Source: Chitinophagales bacterium
Lineage (GTDB): Bacteria; Bacteroidota; Bacteroidia; Chitinophagales; Chitinophagaceae
Reading direction: 5' to 3'
Assembly (NCBI GenBank): GCA_017303335.1
Contig: JAFLBK010000003.1
Span: 124,001-188,000, forward strand
Length of the DNA stretch: 64,000 nucleotides
This document shows positions 33,112 to 42,302 of the stretch, piece after piece. The notes beneath the pieces were generated by a model that saw only the letters and a list, made by a program, of their open reading frames with translations, did no database searches and was not told the origin of the DNA. Each line of letters begins with the position of its first letter. Position 1 is the stretch's first letter. Both the position numbers and the translations under genes were made by a program.

Positions 33112-34767
33112 TCAAAAACTCACTCGTACGCCGCCCAGCAGGTTCAGGCCATACACTTCATAATTATGCCAGCGCTGGTATTTGGTATTGAAAATATTGT
33201 TCACGTCAAGCCAGGCTGCGAACATCCTGCTTATCCGGAATTCGATACCGGCGCTGAAGTCGGACCCCGGTGCAAATACCCGGCTCACATTTCCCTTATC
33301 GAGGTAGTGCCCACCGCCAAAAGCGTAGAAGTCGGCCTTTAGCAGAACCTGTTTAAAGGCCCACCAGCGCAAGGCACTGGTAAATTCCATGGGAATGGTA
33401 TTCCAGGCCTTCGCGTTTCGCTTCATCCCGGTATACCCGTTGAACGTCAGTCCGGCAGTAACGCTGAACTTATCTTGCTGGATATAACTAACATCGCCAT
33501 GTACCCGCAGGTTACGAACACCGGTTTCATTGCTGATCACAAAGGCTTTTCCATCTGTAGCGGTATCATTGATGAAGAAAGGGAGATTTGTATACGTTAC
33601 GAGGCCCGCCTTCGCGTTAAAATTAAAGTGCTTACCAAGTGTAGCCTTGATTCCACCGTAGTATTCCACCTCCTTTGTATTGAGTTGAGCAGTGACCGTT
33701 TTCAGGTATGGATTGATAGCCGAAAGATTCCGGTACGTATTCTTGGTAATCCTGCCGATCCAGCCAGCCTGAAAAGCAAACACATTATCCGCGATCTGTG
33801 CCTCCGCGTATACATTCGGAAGCCAAACAAACTTACCATTATTCCAGGTTGGTACCAATCCGCCATGTATACTCAGCCGGGGTGTAGAGAACAAAAGTGC
33901 CGGGGCTACCGAAAAAACATTGTTATTGAGCTTAACGTTCGGGAAAACATCCTTTGTGGAGTACGCGGTAATATCCGCCCGTCCCTCCACTTTGAACGTA
34001 AAGACCTCACCGAACTGCTTTTCCACCGGAACAGAAAGCAAGGCAGAGGTTTCCACAAGTTTGTTCACGTTGGTAAAATTACTGACCAAAAGACTAGGGT
34101 TGTAATTGATCCCATATTCGCCGGTTATTGTGTTCCGGATACCGGCTTTCACGGCAAAATCCTGGAATTGCTGGCGAACATCCTTTCGTGTATACTTATA
34201 CAATGCCGTATCATATCCATAGAGGAAATTTTCATGCATCCGTATATCTACCGAAGCATATACTTCATTCTTTGGTAAAAAGTAGCTGCCGGCAGCTTTG
34301 ACATGGAGTCGACTGTAATCCTGGTAAAGTAATTTTCCTTTTGAAGAAATATAATTGGCATACACATTCGCAAGAAATTTCTTTCCATCGCCAAAACTGA
34401 ATCCTGCATCAACATAAGGCGTGGAAAAATTACCATATCCTACCTTTACGTAATTGCGGATACCCAGGTTCAGATTGGTATCCAGTTCCAGCGCCAGTGG
34501 CCTGAGCGGCACCGGCTGATATGCATAAAAAAGATTCTGCGCCGGAATCGTGTAAGTCAAGGCTGGCACAGTGGTATCCGCGGCCAGATGAGTCGCGGAA
34601 AAATTAATCTTTACAGCGTTCCGCAACACCGGCTTATACGAGGATGTAATGTCGATGGTCGTTGTTTTCTTTTTGGCGGTGGTATCTTTCTGCGCATACA
34701 ACCCTGCCGGGAAAAAACACGCTGCAAGTAATAAAAAAGACAACATACACCTGGTTCTGTACTTCAT
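33112..34767 (-). CDS. Outer-membrane beta-barrel protein (TonB-receptor-like, no plug)
   Basis: A 551-residue protein with a signal peptide (core MLSFLLLAACFFPAGLYAQ). After a Thr/Lys-rich spacer (DTTAKKKTTTIDITSSYKP) it consists of alternating aromatic/polar strands typical of a barrel, for instance YVKVGYGNFSTPYVDAGFSF and FSAGIEFRISRMFAAWLDVN, and it ends in Phe (GGVRVSF) as outer-membrane barrels do. The last strands resemble TonB-dependent receptors (VNNIFNTKYQRWHNYE), but there is no TonB box or plug. It follows the large TPR gene by 97 bases in the same direction. Ligand or partner unknown. Met at 34767 is preferred over upstream Mets that would lengthen the n-region. Confidence 0.75.
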   Translation of the reverse strand: MKYRTRCMLSFLLLAACFFPAGLYAQKDTTAKKKTTTIDITSSYKPVLRNAVKINFSATHLAADTTVPALTYTIPAQNLFYAYQPVPLRPLALELDTNLNLGIRNYVKVGYGNFSTPYVDAGFSFGDGKKFLANVYANYISSKGKLLYQDYSRLHVKAAGSYFLPKNEVYASVDIRMHENFLYGYDTALYKYTRKDVRQQFQDFAVKAGIRNTITGEYGINYNPSLLVSNFTNVNKLVETSALLSVPVEKQFGEVFTFKVEGRADITAYSTKDVFPNVKLNNNVFSVAPALLFSTPRLSIHGGLVPTWNNGKFVWLPNVYAEAQIADNVFAFQAGWIGRITKNTYRNLSAINPYLKTVTAQLNTKEVEYYGGIKATLGKHFNFNAKAGLVTYTNLPFFINDTATDGKAFVISNETGVRNLRVHGDVSYIQQDKFSVTAGLTFNGYTGMKRNAKAWNTIPMEFTSALRWWAFKQVLLKADFYAFGGGHYLDKGNVSRVFAPGSDFSAGIEFRISRMFAAWLDVNNIFNTKYQRWHNYEVYGLNLLGGVRVSF

Positions 34768-34864
34768 CGTGCTATACCTTGTAATGCTGTATCTCTGCTG
34801 CCGGTTCATGAGATGTTGTTTATGCTGAGTCTTCATTTGTTGTTTTTTTAGAGTACCGCTGTGT

Positions 34865-37800
34865 TTAATTACCGCTTACCTTGCTTACTGATTTTTCCTC
34901 TTCGATAGCCTTATCAAGTTTTTGCTGGGCCTCCTGTTTCAGCTCGGGGATAACAGCATTCTTGGCCACGCTTTCATAGGTAGCTTTGGCATTGAAATAA
35001 TCCTTTTGCTGCATGAAGATATCGCCCAGAAGAATGTAGCTTTTGGTTACCCAAAGATCGTAAGAGCCTGTTTCCTTAACCACGGCCAATGCCGATTTTT
35101 CGGCTGCCGAAAGGTTATTCATTCCAAACTGGCAATTGGCTATCTCATACCGTGCCTCGGCACCCCATGCTGCCTTATTGATGGAAGCGCAGGATTTGAA
35201 TGATCCAATGGCAGCATTGCAATTGTTATTCAACTGCTGATTTTTACCCAGTACCAGGAATGCAATGGAACGATCATCAGTATTGGTTCCTTTTTTAGTC
35301 AGCAGACTATTGGCTATTTCATTGGCGCGGGTATAGTCTTTCAGTTGATAATAGCATCGAACCAGGCCGCGTAGTGCTTCCAGCTGGTTCTCCTGGTTAA
35401 CGGCGCCCGCTATTAACGATTCAAAATACTTTTTAGCGGCCCCGTAATCCTTCAGCTCGAAATAGCTGATGCGTGCAGCCTCCAATGTAGCTTTCTCAAA
35501 ATAACGGCTTGGGCCCTTGCTGTTAACATATTCGTATCCCTGCAATGCATTTTGCCAGTCTTTGGCCTTGAGGTAACATTCCCCGCTGTAATAGTTTGCT
35601 TCTAAGACATAGGCCCCGGTTGAATACTGTGTCAGATAGTTTTTAAACCCTGCGAGAGCAGTGTTACAATCACCACCATTGTACTTCAATTCTGCAGCCG
35701 TATAGGTGAGTGAATCTGCTTCGGAAACAGAAATAGCTTTCCCATTCCGGCGCATTAGCTCGACATATTCGTTTGGCTTTCCGATCTCCACATAAATATT
35801 TTTCATGATCCCAAACGCCTCGTCTGCTTCCACGGATTGCGGATATCGCTGAATAAGTGCCTGGTAGTTATTAATGGCTTCTTCGTTCCTGTCGAGATTG
35901 TAATAACAGAGCCCGAGTTTCAGGTATGCTCTTGGTTTCAAACCGCCTGCATCTGCCGCGCTGACCAAGGTATTCAGATAAGGAATGGCATCATTGAATT
36001 TCTCATCCGCGATATACGTAAGAGCGATCTCCATGGTAACATCCGGAACCATTGTGCTTTTCGGGTATTGTTTAAGCAGCGAGTTGAGTGTTTTTATTTT
36101 TTCAGCAGCACTTTTAACACCCGCGATCATGGCCTTTTGAAACAGGGCATAATCACTTTGCGGAAGCGCATTGCTGATCACATTGTCGTACATCGCATTC
36201 GCACGGGCGAAATCCCTGTTCATAAAATAGCAATCTGCACTTCGCACATACGCATCCTGCTCCAGAAAAGAAGATGTTACGGAAACAGTTTTTACCACCT
36301 GTTCAAAAGAGCTGAGTGCCTGTTTATAATTCTCTTTCTTAAGCCAGGAATACCCCAGGTCGTACCTTGCAGCACTATTATTCGCCTCACCCTGTGCAGG
36401 CACATTGGCTTGCAGGTACAAACTCAGATACCGGATGGCCAGGTCATATTCTTCACTGCGATAGGCAATTTCTCCTTTCCAGAAGTTTGCATAGGGGGTC
36501 ACAGCGGATGGAGCCAGCTGCAGAATTTTGGTAAACAATTCATCGGCCCGTTGTATCTGCTGATCATTAACCTGCTCCACGGCCCTTCCATAAAGAATAC
36601 GGGGGTAGGCTTTCTGCATGGCAGGGGTCGGCTTATTAAAAGACTCATATAAGCGCAGCGCTTCAGCGAAGTTGTTGGTATTCGTGAGCAGACTCACCAG
36701 TATCTCTTTGGCCTCCGTATCGTACTCACTATTTGGATAGTCATTCAGGTATTTCTTCATTTCATTCAGCGCTATATCCTGGTATCCGAGTTCATAGGAA
36801 AGCTTGGCGTAATTGAACCTGGAAACCTGTTGCTGCAGCTTATTCGAACTGTTATATGCACTGTACTGAAATGCATTACGTGCATTCGCTTTCTGATTGG
36901 TACGCAAGTAACAATCTCCCAGCAGGTACATGCTGTTCTGGCCCATCGAGTCTCTCTCTGTACTTAATTGCCTGAAGCCTTCAATAGCCTTATTCAGCTG
37001 GTTGGCATCATAGTAACAGTAACTTAATTCATACATGATCTCTTTGCTAACCTTTTCGCTACTGGCAACATACGCTTCGAGCAAGGGCAGCGCTTTCTTG
37101 TAGTTTTTCTTTTCAAAATACAACTGACCGATCAGCAGGTTCATTTCCTTTTGATAGTAGAGTATGCCGGGCCGGCTAAGCACGCTCTCACCATACCGGA
37201 GCGCCTCATCCTTTTTGCCCTGAAAGTAATATATCTCAGCTATGTAATATGGAACCACTCCTTTGTACGCCTCCTGTGTTTCCACCAGTTTGAACGACCG
37301 GAGCGCTTCATCAAATTGGCGATCCCGATAGCTGATAAAGCCATAATAATAATTAGCCGGCATGTAGTACTTGCTCTCGGGTAACTGGCGGATTTCATCA
37401 AACAATGGCTTTGCCAGTTCAAATTGTTTCAGGTTAAAATAACAATAGGCTCTTTCAAATTTGGCATCGGCGATCTCTGCATTTCCCAAATTCTGCAATC
37501 CCGCCCGTTCATAGTAGTTCAGGGCATTACTGAAATCTTCCTTAATAAAGTAATATTTCGCCAGGTGGTAACTCATCAATTGACGCCTTGGTTCGTTTTG
37601 TACCACATTAATATAATGGCGGGCGTCCTGTTCTGCTACCGGCTGTTGCAACTTGAGCTGGCAGACCGTGTAAAAATAAGAGACGTCATCATTCAGGTAG
37701 GTGTGATTTGAAACCGTGTTAGCGGGGTACTGCTCCTTCAACTCTGCCAGCAACGGATAAGCCAATGCGTATTGCTCCTGCACGAACAAAGCCTTTGCGT

Positions 37801-37906
37801 CTTTGAATTTCTTTTCGGGATCTGTGATGGAATGAGTGGGCTGGGAGAATGATGAGAGAGAGAACAGCACTGCGGTAAACAGGCATGTAGTTATGTGTTT
37901 CTTCAT
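34865..37906 (-). CDS. Large secreted tetratricopeptide-repeat protein
   Basis: A 1013-residue periplasmic protein: signal peptide (MKKHITTCLFTAVLFSLSSF), then about two dozen TPR motifs covering nearly the whole length, such as AKYYFIKEDFSNALNYYERA, ELSYCYYDANQLNKAIEGFR and LKLGLCYYNLDRNEEAINNY. It ends in a Lys/Glu-rich coiled tail. TPR arrays form protein-binding superhelices. Its pairing with an outer-membrane barrel suggests a periplasmic scaffold for an envelope assembly or secretion step; it is not clearly PorW/SprE, BamD or another known T9SS part. The frame is open 61 codons further upstream, but the Met at 37906 starts a clean signal peptide. Confidence 0.8.
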   Translation of the reverse strand: MKKHITTCLFTAVLFSLSSFSQPTHSITDPEKKFKDAKALFVQEQYALAYPLLAELKEQYPANTVSNHTYLNDDVSYFYTVCQLKLQQPVAEQDARHYINVVQNEPRRQLMSYHLAKYYFIKEDFSNALNYYERAGLQNLGNAEIADAKFERAYCYFNLKQFELAKPLFDEIRQLPESKYYMPANYYYGFISYRDRQFDEALRSFKLVETQEAYKGVVPYYIAEIYYFQGKKDEALRYGESVLSRPGILYYQKEMNLLIGQLYFEKKNYKKALPLLEAYVASSEKVSKEIMYELSYCYYDANQLNKAIEGFRQLSTERDSMGQNSMYLLGDCYLRTNQKANARNAFQYSAYNSSNKLQQQVSRFNYAKLSYELGYQDIALNEMKKYLNDYPNSEYDTEAKEILVSLLTNTNNFAEALRLYESFNKPTPAMQKAYPRILYGRAVEQVNDQQIQRADELFTKILQLAPSAVTPYANFWKGEIAYRSEEYDLAIRYLSLYLQANVPAQGEANNSAARYDLGYSWLKKENYKQALSSFEQVVKTVSVTSSFLEQDAYVRSADCYFMNRDFARANAMYDNVISNALPQSDYALFQKAMIAGVKSAAEKIKTLNSLLKQYPKSTMVPDVTMEIALTYIADEKFNDAIPYLNTLVSAADAGGLKPRAYLKLGLCYYNLDRNEEAINNYQALIQRYPQSVEADEAFGIMKNIYVEIGKPNEYVELMRRNGKAISVSEADSLTYTAAELKYNGGDCNTALAGFKNYLTQYSTGAYVLEANYYSGECYLKAKDWQNALQGYEYVNSKGPSRYFEKATLEAARISYFELKDYGAAKKYFESLIAGAVNQENQLEALRGLVRCYYQLKDYTRANEIANSLLTKKGTNTDDRSIAFLVLGKNQQLNNNCNAAIGSFKSCASINKAAWGAEARYEIANCQFGMNNLSAAEKSALAVVKETGSYDLWVTKSYILLGDIFMQQKDYFNAKATYESVAKNAVIPELKQEAQQKLDKAIEEEKSVSKVSGN

Positions 37907-38118
37907 GGTTTTGCGTTCGATCGATTTTGCCGGTGTAAAATTACTCAATGCGCCCCCTTTGCAAACATCATTCCAACCGGATTGTGAATAAGTGGATAAC
38001 TGACGTAAACAAAACGAATGTATTTTTACACTGCTGTTAAGAAAACGATAATAGCAGCCTTTTTTAAAATTTTTATAACAGTTGCTCAATCAAAATCTAA
38101 CCCGCTTTTAATTCACCA

Positions 38119-38526
38119 ATGAAAAAATTACTTTCCGCCAAATATTCCGCCGGCGCTGTTAACGCAGCCATGCTTATCGTTCGTCTTGCCCTTGGCATCC
38201 TTATGATGGATCACGGGTATGACAAACTGATTCATTTCAGCGAATACAGCCATCAATTCATTAATTTCCTGGGGATGGGTAAAACGCTATCGTTAGCACT
38301 GGTTGTTTTCGCCGAATTTTTCTGTTCGCTTTTCCTGATTCTCGGCTTATTTACCCGACTCGCCACGATACCACTCATCATCACCATGTGTGTGGTAATT
38401 TTCTCTATCAATAATGGAAAGGTGTTCATGCAACACGAATCACCGGCATTGTATCTTACCGGATTCCTGGTTCTCCTTATTATCGGGCCCGGCAGGATCA
38501 GTGTTGATAGTATGATCGGAAAATAA
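38119..38526 (+). CDS. DoxX family membrane protein
   Basis: A 135-residue four-helix membrane protein. The DoxX pattern is clear: ALGILMMDHGYDKLIHF in the first helix, FAEFFCSLFLILGLFTRLAT in the third and the final LYLTGFLVLLIIGPGRISVD. Family members associate with respiratory, thiosulfate or redox-stress functions, and most have no assigned role. It is 11 bases before a thioesterase gene, so the two form an operon. It diverges from the TPR gene across a 212-base AT-rich gap. Confidence 0.9.
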   Translation: MKKLLSAKYSAGAVNAAMLIVRLALGILMMDHGYDKLIHFSEYSHQFINFLGMGKTLSLALVVFAEFFCSLFLILGLFTRLATIPLIITMCVVIFSINNGKVFMQHESPALYLTGFLVLLIIGPGRISVDSMIGK

Positions 38527-38537
38527 ACCGTAGTGCA

Positions 38538-38951
38538 ATGTTCGTTACAGAAACACAGATACGCATTCACTATGCGCTCACCGACCAGATGGGTGTGGTC
38601 TACTACGGACATTACGCACAGTTTTACGAGATCGGACGAACCGAAGCCATCCGGCAGATTGGGTTTACCTACAAGGAGATCGAAGCCATGGGTATTATTA
38701 TGCCGGTAGTAGAGATACACAGCCGTTTTTTACGCCCGGCCAGATACGATGATCTTATTACGGTGAAAACAACACTCAAAGAGATGCCCACTCACCATAA
38801 GATCGTATTTCACGCGGAGATATACAATGAACAGGATGAACTCCTGAATACAGGTGTTGTTACGTTGTTCTTTGTCGATGCAAAAACAATGAAACGAACC
38901 GCCATGCCCCCGGCGCTCAAAGAAAAATTATCTGGTTATTTCGCCGATTAA
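38538..38951 (+). CDS. 4HBT-family acyl-CoA thioesterase (YbgC/FadM-like)
   Basis: A 137-residue hotdog-fold thioesterase. The active-site region YALTDQMGVVYYGHYAQFYE, with Asp and His in the 4-hydroxybenzoyl-CoA thioesterase arrangement, is near 13-32, followed by EIGRTEAIRQIGF and the strand set KIVFHAEIYNEQDELLNTGV. It hydrolyses acyl-CoA esters in the cytoplasm; chain-length preference is unknown. It follows DoxX by 11 bases. Its last four bases overlap the stop of the convergent DUF6526 gene. Confidence 0.92.
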   Translation: MFVTETQIRIHYALTDQMGVVYYGHYAQFYEIGRTEAIRQIGFTYKEIEAMGIIMPVVEIHSRFLRPARYDDLITVKTTLKEMPTHHKIVFHAEIYNEQDELLNTGVVTLFFVDAKTMKRTAMPPALKEKLSGYFAD

Positions 38952-39382
38952 GCCCGGTTGTAATCTGCTCTCCAGTTTTTAATCGCCTGTTTAATCTCCC
39001 TTGCGCTCATTTTTTCCTCAGCGGCCTTTTGAGCCAGCGCTACAAATTCATCGTCGCCGGCAAACCGGAGTGCAACAACCTGGCTCATACGCAAGCGGCC
39101 ATCAAGCGGTTTACCCGTTGCCAGAAAATGGCGGAAGTTTTCCTCGGCCCGAATAGCCCTGTCCTGTGCCCGCAACGCAAAGGCACGGCTGTACCACCAA
39201 ACGATCGTAAGTACCGGCCCAATGATACAGATCAGCGAGGCGCTGTATAGCCCCTCTCCCTTCTTTATACATGCCGACAAGTTGATGAATGAGCCAACCA
39301 TCAAGGCAAGGATGAGCGTGGGGGCTACAAAATGATGAAAAAGTACGTACCGGGAATGGTTCTTGAAATTCTGTTCGTTCAT
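38948..39382 (-). CDS. DUF6526 family membrane protein
   Basis: A 144-residue protein with an N-terminal QNFKNHSRYVLFHHF motif, two hydrophobic helices (about 17-35 and 47-65) and a helical cytoplasmic tail (RAQDRAIRAEENFRHFLATG, EEKMSAREIKQAIKNWRADY). That is the DUF6526 layout of Bacteroidota; function unknown. It converges with the thioesterase gene and overlaps it by 4 bases. It lies 18 bases downstream of the PBP4 gene on the same strand, so the two are probably co-transcribed. Confidence 0.8.
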   Translation of the reverse strand: MNEQNFKNHSRYVLFHHFVAPTLILALMVGSFINLSACIKKGEGLYSASLICIIGPVLTIVWWYSRAFALRAQDRAIRAEENFRHFLATGKPLDGRLRMSQVVALRFAGDDEFVALAQKAAEEKMSAREIKQAIKNWRADYNRA

Positions 39383-39400
39383 ACTATGCAGTTTGAGTGT

Positions 39401-40822
39401 TTACTTAAGCAGGTCCAGCACTTTCCACATCTTTGTTCGCACGGCGGAGGCGCTTCCATCGAAATTATTCACAATAAACGAAAAGCTATATTCAGTTCCG
39501 CTCTTGCTTTTGATAAAACCCGTATAGCTTCTCACCCCTCCGATATACCCGTCTTTCATCTTAATTCCGTTCATTTCAGGCAATGCAAGATAAAAGGAAG
39601 CGAACCAGTTCTGTTTCTTCGCGTATTGTAATACAGTAACCAACGCATGGGTAGTCAGCCGGTTGGCCGGAGAAAGTCCGCTCCCATCGGATATATGCAA
39701 TGCGCTACGCTCGATTCCGTTGATCGCCCAGAAATCCTTCAGTGTTTCAATCGCTTCTTCGTAATTATTCTCTGCGGTTCCAAAACCCAGTTTTTTAACC
39801 CAAAGTGATTTCAGGAATGCTTCGCCATAAAGATTAATGCTCTTTTTCAGGAACCAGTAATTCATACTGTCGAGGGTTGGCGAAAAAACAGAATCGATAA
39901 AATGGGTGGCCCGGTGAACCACTGTATTGCTCAGCATGGCTTCGTTGCCGGAAATGGCGTTCCCCTTGAAGCGGATATTGTTCCTGTTAAGATAATGCAG
40001 CAATCCGGTCTTGAATGCACTTGCCGGATTCGGAATACTGCCGCTGATCGTAAAAATTTCTTTTTGCAACGGAACCGTACCTTTTGTAAGCATCCGGTTC
40101 GAGTAGGGTGTGCTGTAAATATATCCATTGTCGCCACTACCCGGCTTCCCCGTGGTTATGGTATTGAAAAGGGAAACATCGTGCAGAAATGGTTTCATGG
40201 TTACCACGGTAGCCTCCGTCCCCACCGCCGATCCTGGCTGCAGCAACAGATCGAACTGGTTCTCATGCCAATTGAAACCAAAACAGGCGGCGCCGTAATA
40301 ATTTCCCACATCCTCCCATATCCATCCGCCGGGTAAAGGATTAACCCCATAGAGATAGTCCTCGATCACCAGGTTCTCGCTGAAGGATGACAGTTTATTC
40401 CCTTTCAGGGCCGAGGCTATTTTTTTATACACAGAGCTATCCGTGGTACCGGGCCAGCGCCAGCTTCCCAGCGTTGGATCGCCGCTGCCGCGGATGAACA
40501 AACAACCGGCATCGTAGGCGGTATCCATCGGGTAATCCTTACCGATATAGGTCACATAGCGAAAGTCTTTTCCCAGCAACGCGAACGCGGTTGCACTGGT
40601 GAGTACTTTCTGGCAACTGGCCGGCGCCATTCCTGTCTGCTCATTTTTTGCAAAGACAACCGAACCGGTTTTACTATCCACTACATACATACTGATCGTG
40701 GCATGACGGAATTGTGAATCGGCCTCCAGCGCCTTCATGGCAGATGCCAACCGGGCCTGCACCGGCTGGCCGGAAGAAACGCCTTGCATGAGTAAACCAA
40801 GAATCAAATAAACTGTTCTCAT
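39401..40822 (-). CDS. dacB: D-alanyl-D-alanine carboxypeptidase/endopeptidase (PBP4)
   Basis: A 473-residue S13 penicillin-binding protein. Signal peptide 1-18 (MRTVYLILGLLMQGVSSG). The nucleophile motif SCQK (SxxK) is in APASCQKVLTSATAF near residue 70, the SxN region in ISDGSGLSPANRLTT near 390, and the KSG triad in IKSKSGTEYSFSF near 449. The family cleaves D-Ala-D-Ala ends and cross-links of peptidoglycan in the periplasm. The first motif is normally SVMK or SNQK, and the Cys is within the usual variation. Complete in length. Diverges from cinA. Confidence 0.93.
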   Translation of the reverse strand: MRTVYLILGLLMQGVSSGQPVQARLASAMKALEADSQFRHATISMYVVDSKTGSVVFAKNEQTGMAPASCQKVLTSATAFALLGKDFRYVTYIGKDYPMDTAYDAGCLFIRGSGDPTLGSWRWPGTTDSSVYKKIASALKGNKLSSFSENLVIEDYLYGVNPLPGGWIWEDVGNYYGAACFGFNWHENQFDLLLQPGSAVGTEATVVTMKPFLHDVSLFNTITTGKPGSGDNGYIYSTPYSNRMLTKGTVPLQKEIFTISGSIPNPASAFKTGLLHYLNRNNIRFKGNAISGNEAMLSNTVVHRATHFIDSVFSPTLDSMNYWFLKKSINLYGEAFLKSLWVKKLGFGTAENNYEEAIETLKDFWAINGIERSALHISDGSGLSPANRLTTHALVTVLQYAKKQNWFASFYLALPEMNGIKMKDGYIGGVRSYTGFIKSKSGTEYSFSFIVNNFDGSASAVRTKMWKVLDLLK

Positions 40823-40864
40823 CTCTTACCTATCTTGCATTAAAATTAATCCTTAATACGATAC

Positions 40865-42112
40865 ATGACACAGGCTTCCATCATTACGATCGGCGACGAA
40901 CTGCTCATCGGGCAGGTAGTGGATACAAACAGCGCCTGGATGGCGCAGGAACTGAACAAGTGGGGCATCCGGGTGAAACGCCGGGTGGCAGTAGGCGATG
41001 TCTGGGATGAGATCTGGCAGGCGCTCGATGAAGAAAAAAAGCAAACCGATATCATACTCATCACCGGCGGACTCGGACCCACCGCCGATGATATCACCAA
41101 ACCCCTGCTCTGCAAGTATTTCAATGGTAGCATGATCGTAGATGAGGGGGCCCGGCAAAATGTGATCAACATCTTCACCCGCCTGAACCGCCCGATGATT
41201 GAACGAAACCTGAAACAGGCCGAGGTTCCTGATGTATGTACCGTCATCCCAAACAAGCGTGGCACAGCGCCCGGCATGTGGTTCGAAAAAGACGGGAAGG
41301 TATTTGTAAGCATGCCCGGAGTTCCGCATGAAATGAAAGGCATGATGGAAACGGATGTGATACCGATGCTGCTTGGCAAATTCCGCTTTCCTGCCATCAT
41401 CCACAGAACCCTGCTCACGGCCGGTGTGGGCGAAAGTTTCCTGGCCGAGCACATCAAAGACTTTGAAGCTTCGCTCCCCGAACATATCCGGCTGGCCTAC
41501 CTGCCCAATTATGGTATGGTACGGTTACGGCTCACCGCTACGGGAACCGAAAAGGAACAAACGGAAAGAGACGTGCAAACCCGGTTTGAAACACTTCAGT
41601 CGCTGGTAAAGGAATACATGGTCACCAATGAAGATGAGCCGATCGAAAAAACCACCGGCAGGATCCTGGAGGCCAATAATAAAACCATGTGCACCGCCGA
41701 GAGTTGTACGGGGGGATACATCGCTCACCTCATCACATCCATACCCGGTTCATCGGCTTTTTACAAGGGAAGCGTGGTAAGTTATGCCAACGAAATAAAA
41801 AAGGATCTGCTGGGCGTGGAAGCCGAAACCCTGCAACGGGTTGGCGCCGTAAGCGAAGAAGTGGTGATCCAGATGGCAAAAGGCGCCCTTGCGGCGATGA
41901 AAACGGATTATGCCATCGCCGTATCCGGTATCATGGGCCCCGACGGAGGTTCGGCGGAAAAACCGGTAGGAACCGTATGGGTGGCCATCGGCAGCAACCA
42001 GAAGGTGGAAGCGCATAAACTTTCGTTCCGCTTCGACCGGATGCGTAATATCCAGCTTACCACCGCCAATGCCCTGAATCTCCTCCGTAAATTCATCCTG
42101 GCGGGAAACTAA
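40865..42112 (+). CDS. cinA: CinA: competence/damage-inducible protein A
   Basis: A 415-residue protein with the two usual domains. Residues 3-170 are the MoCF-like domain (SIITIGDELLIGQVVDTNSA, ITGGLGPTADDITK, GTAPGMWFEKDGK, MPGVPHEMKGMM), which binds ADP-ribose-type substrates. Residues about 250-412 are the nicotinamide-mononucleotide amidohydrolase domain (TMCTAESCTGGYIAHLITSI, GSVVSYANEIKKDLLGV, AVSGIMGPDGGS). It recycles nicotinamide mononucleotide in pyridine-nucleotide salvage. Both active sites look intact. It diverges from dacB across 42 bases. Confidence 0.95.
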   Translation: MTQASIITIGDELLIGQVVDTNSAWMAQELNKWGIRVKRRVAVGDVWDEIWQALDEEKKQTDIILITGGLGPTADDITKPLLCKYFNGSMIVDEGARQNVINIFTRLNRPMIERNLKQAEVPDVCTVIPNKRGTAPGMWFEKDGKVFVSMPGVPHEMKGMMETDVIPMLLGKFRFPAIIHRTLLTAGVGESFLAEHIKDFEASLPEHIRLAYLPNYGMVRLRLTATGTEKEQTERDVQTRFETLQSLVKEYMVTNEDEPIEKTTGRILEANNKTMCTAESCTGGYIAHLITSIPGSSAFYKGSVVSYANEIKKDLLGVEAETLQRVGAVSEEVVIQMAKGALAAMKTDYAIAVSGIMGPDGGSAEKPVGTVWVAIGSNQKVEAHKLSFRFDRMRNIQLTTANALNLLRKFILAGN

Positions 42113-42116
42113 CCGG

Positions 42117-42149
42117 GTTTTACGAATTAGCCCGGAATAATTACCTTTG
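42117..42149 (+). promoter_or_regulatory. Promoter of the E2 acyltransferase gene
   Basis: TACCTTTG at 42142-42149 matches TAnnTTTG, with TTTT at 42117-42120 and a 21-base spacer as a near -33 match. It would give a leader of about 145 bases before the ATG at 42303. That leader holds two small hairpins, CTTGTA/TACAAG at 42181-42198 and CCCGG(G)TG/CACCGGG at 42220-42238. Confidence 0.5.
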
Positions 42150-42302
42150 AGCTGTCTGAAGAAATTGCTTGTTATTACCCCTTGTATAGCTGTACAAGTG
42201 TATGATATTCCGGCCGCTGCCCGGGTGTCTTCACCGGGTTACCGCACCGAAACAGATACACGAACCAAATTATTTGAACGCACACTTAAATAGCCGATAC
42301 GC

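Noticed and set aside
37907..38089. N-terminal extension of the TPR protein frame
   Set aside because: It covers the promoter region and precedes a proper signal peptide starting at 37906.
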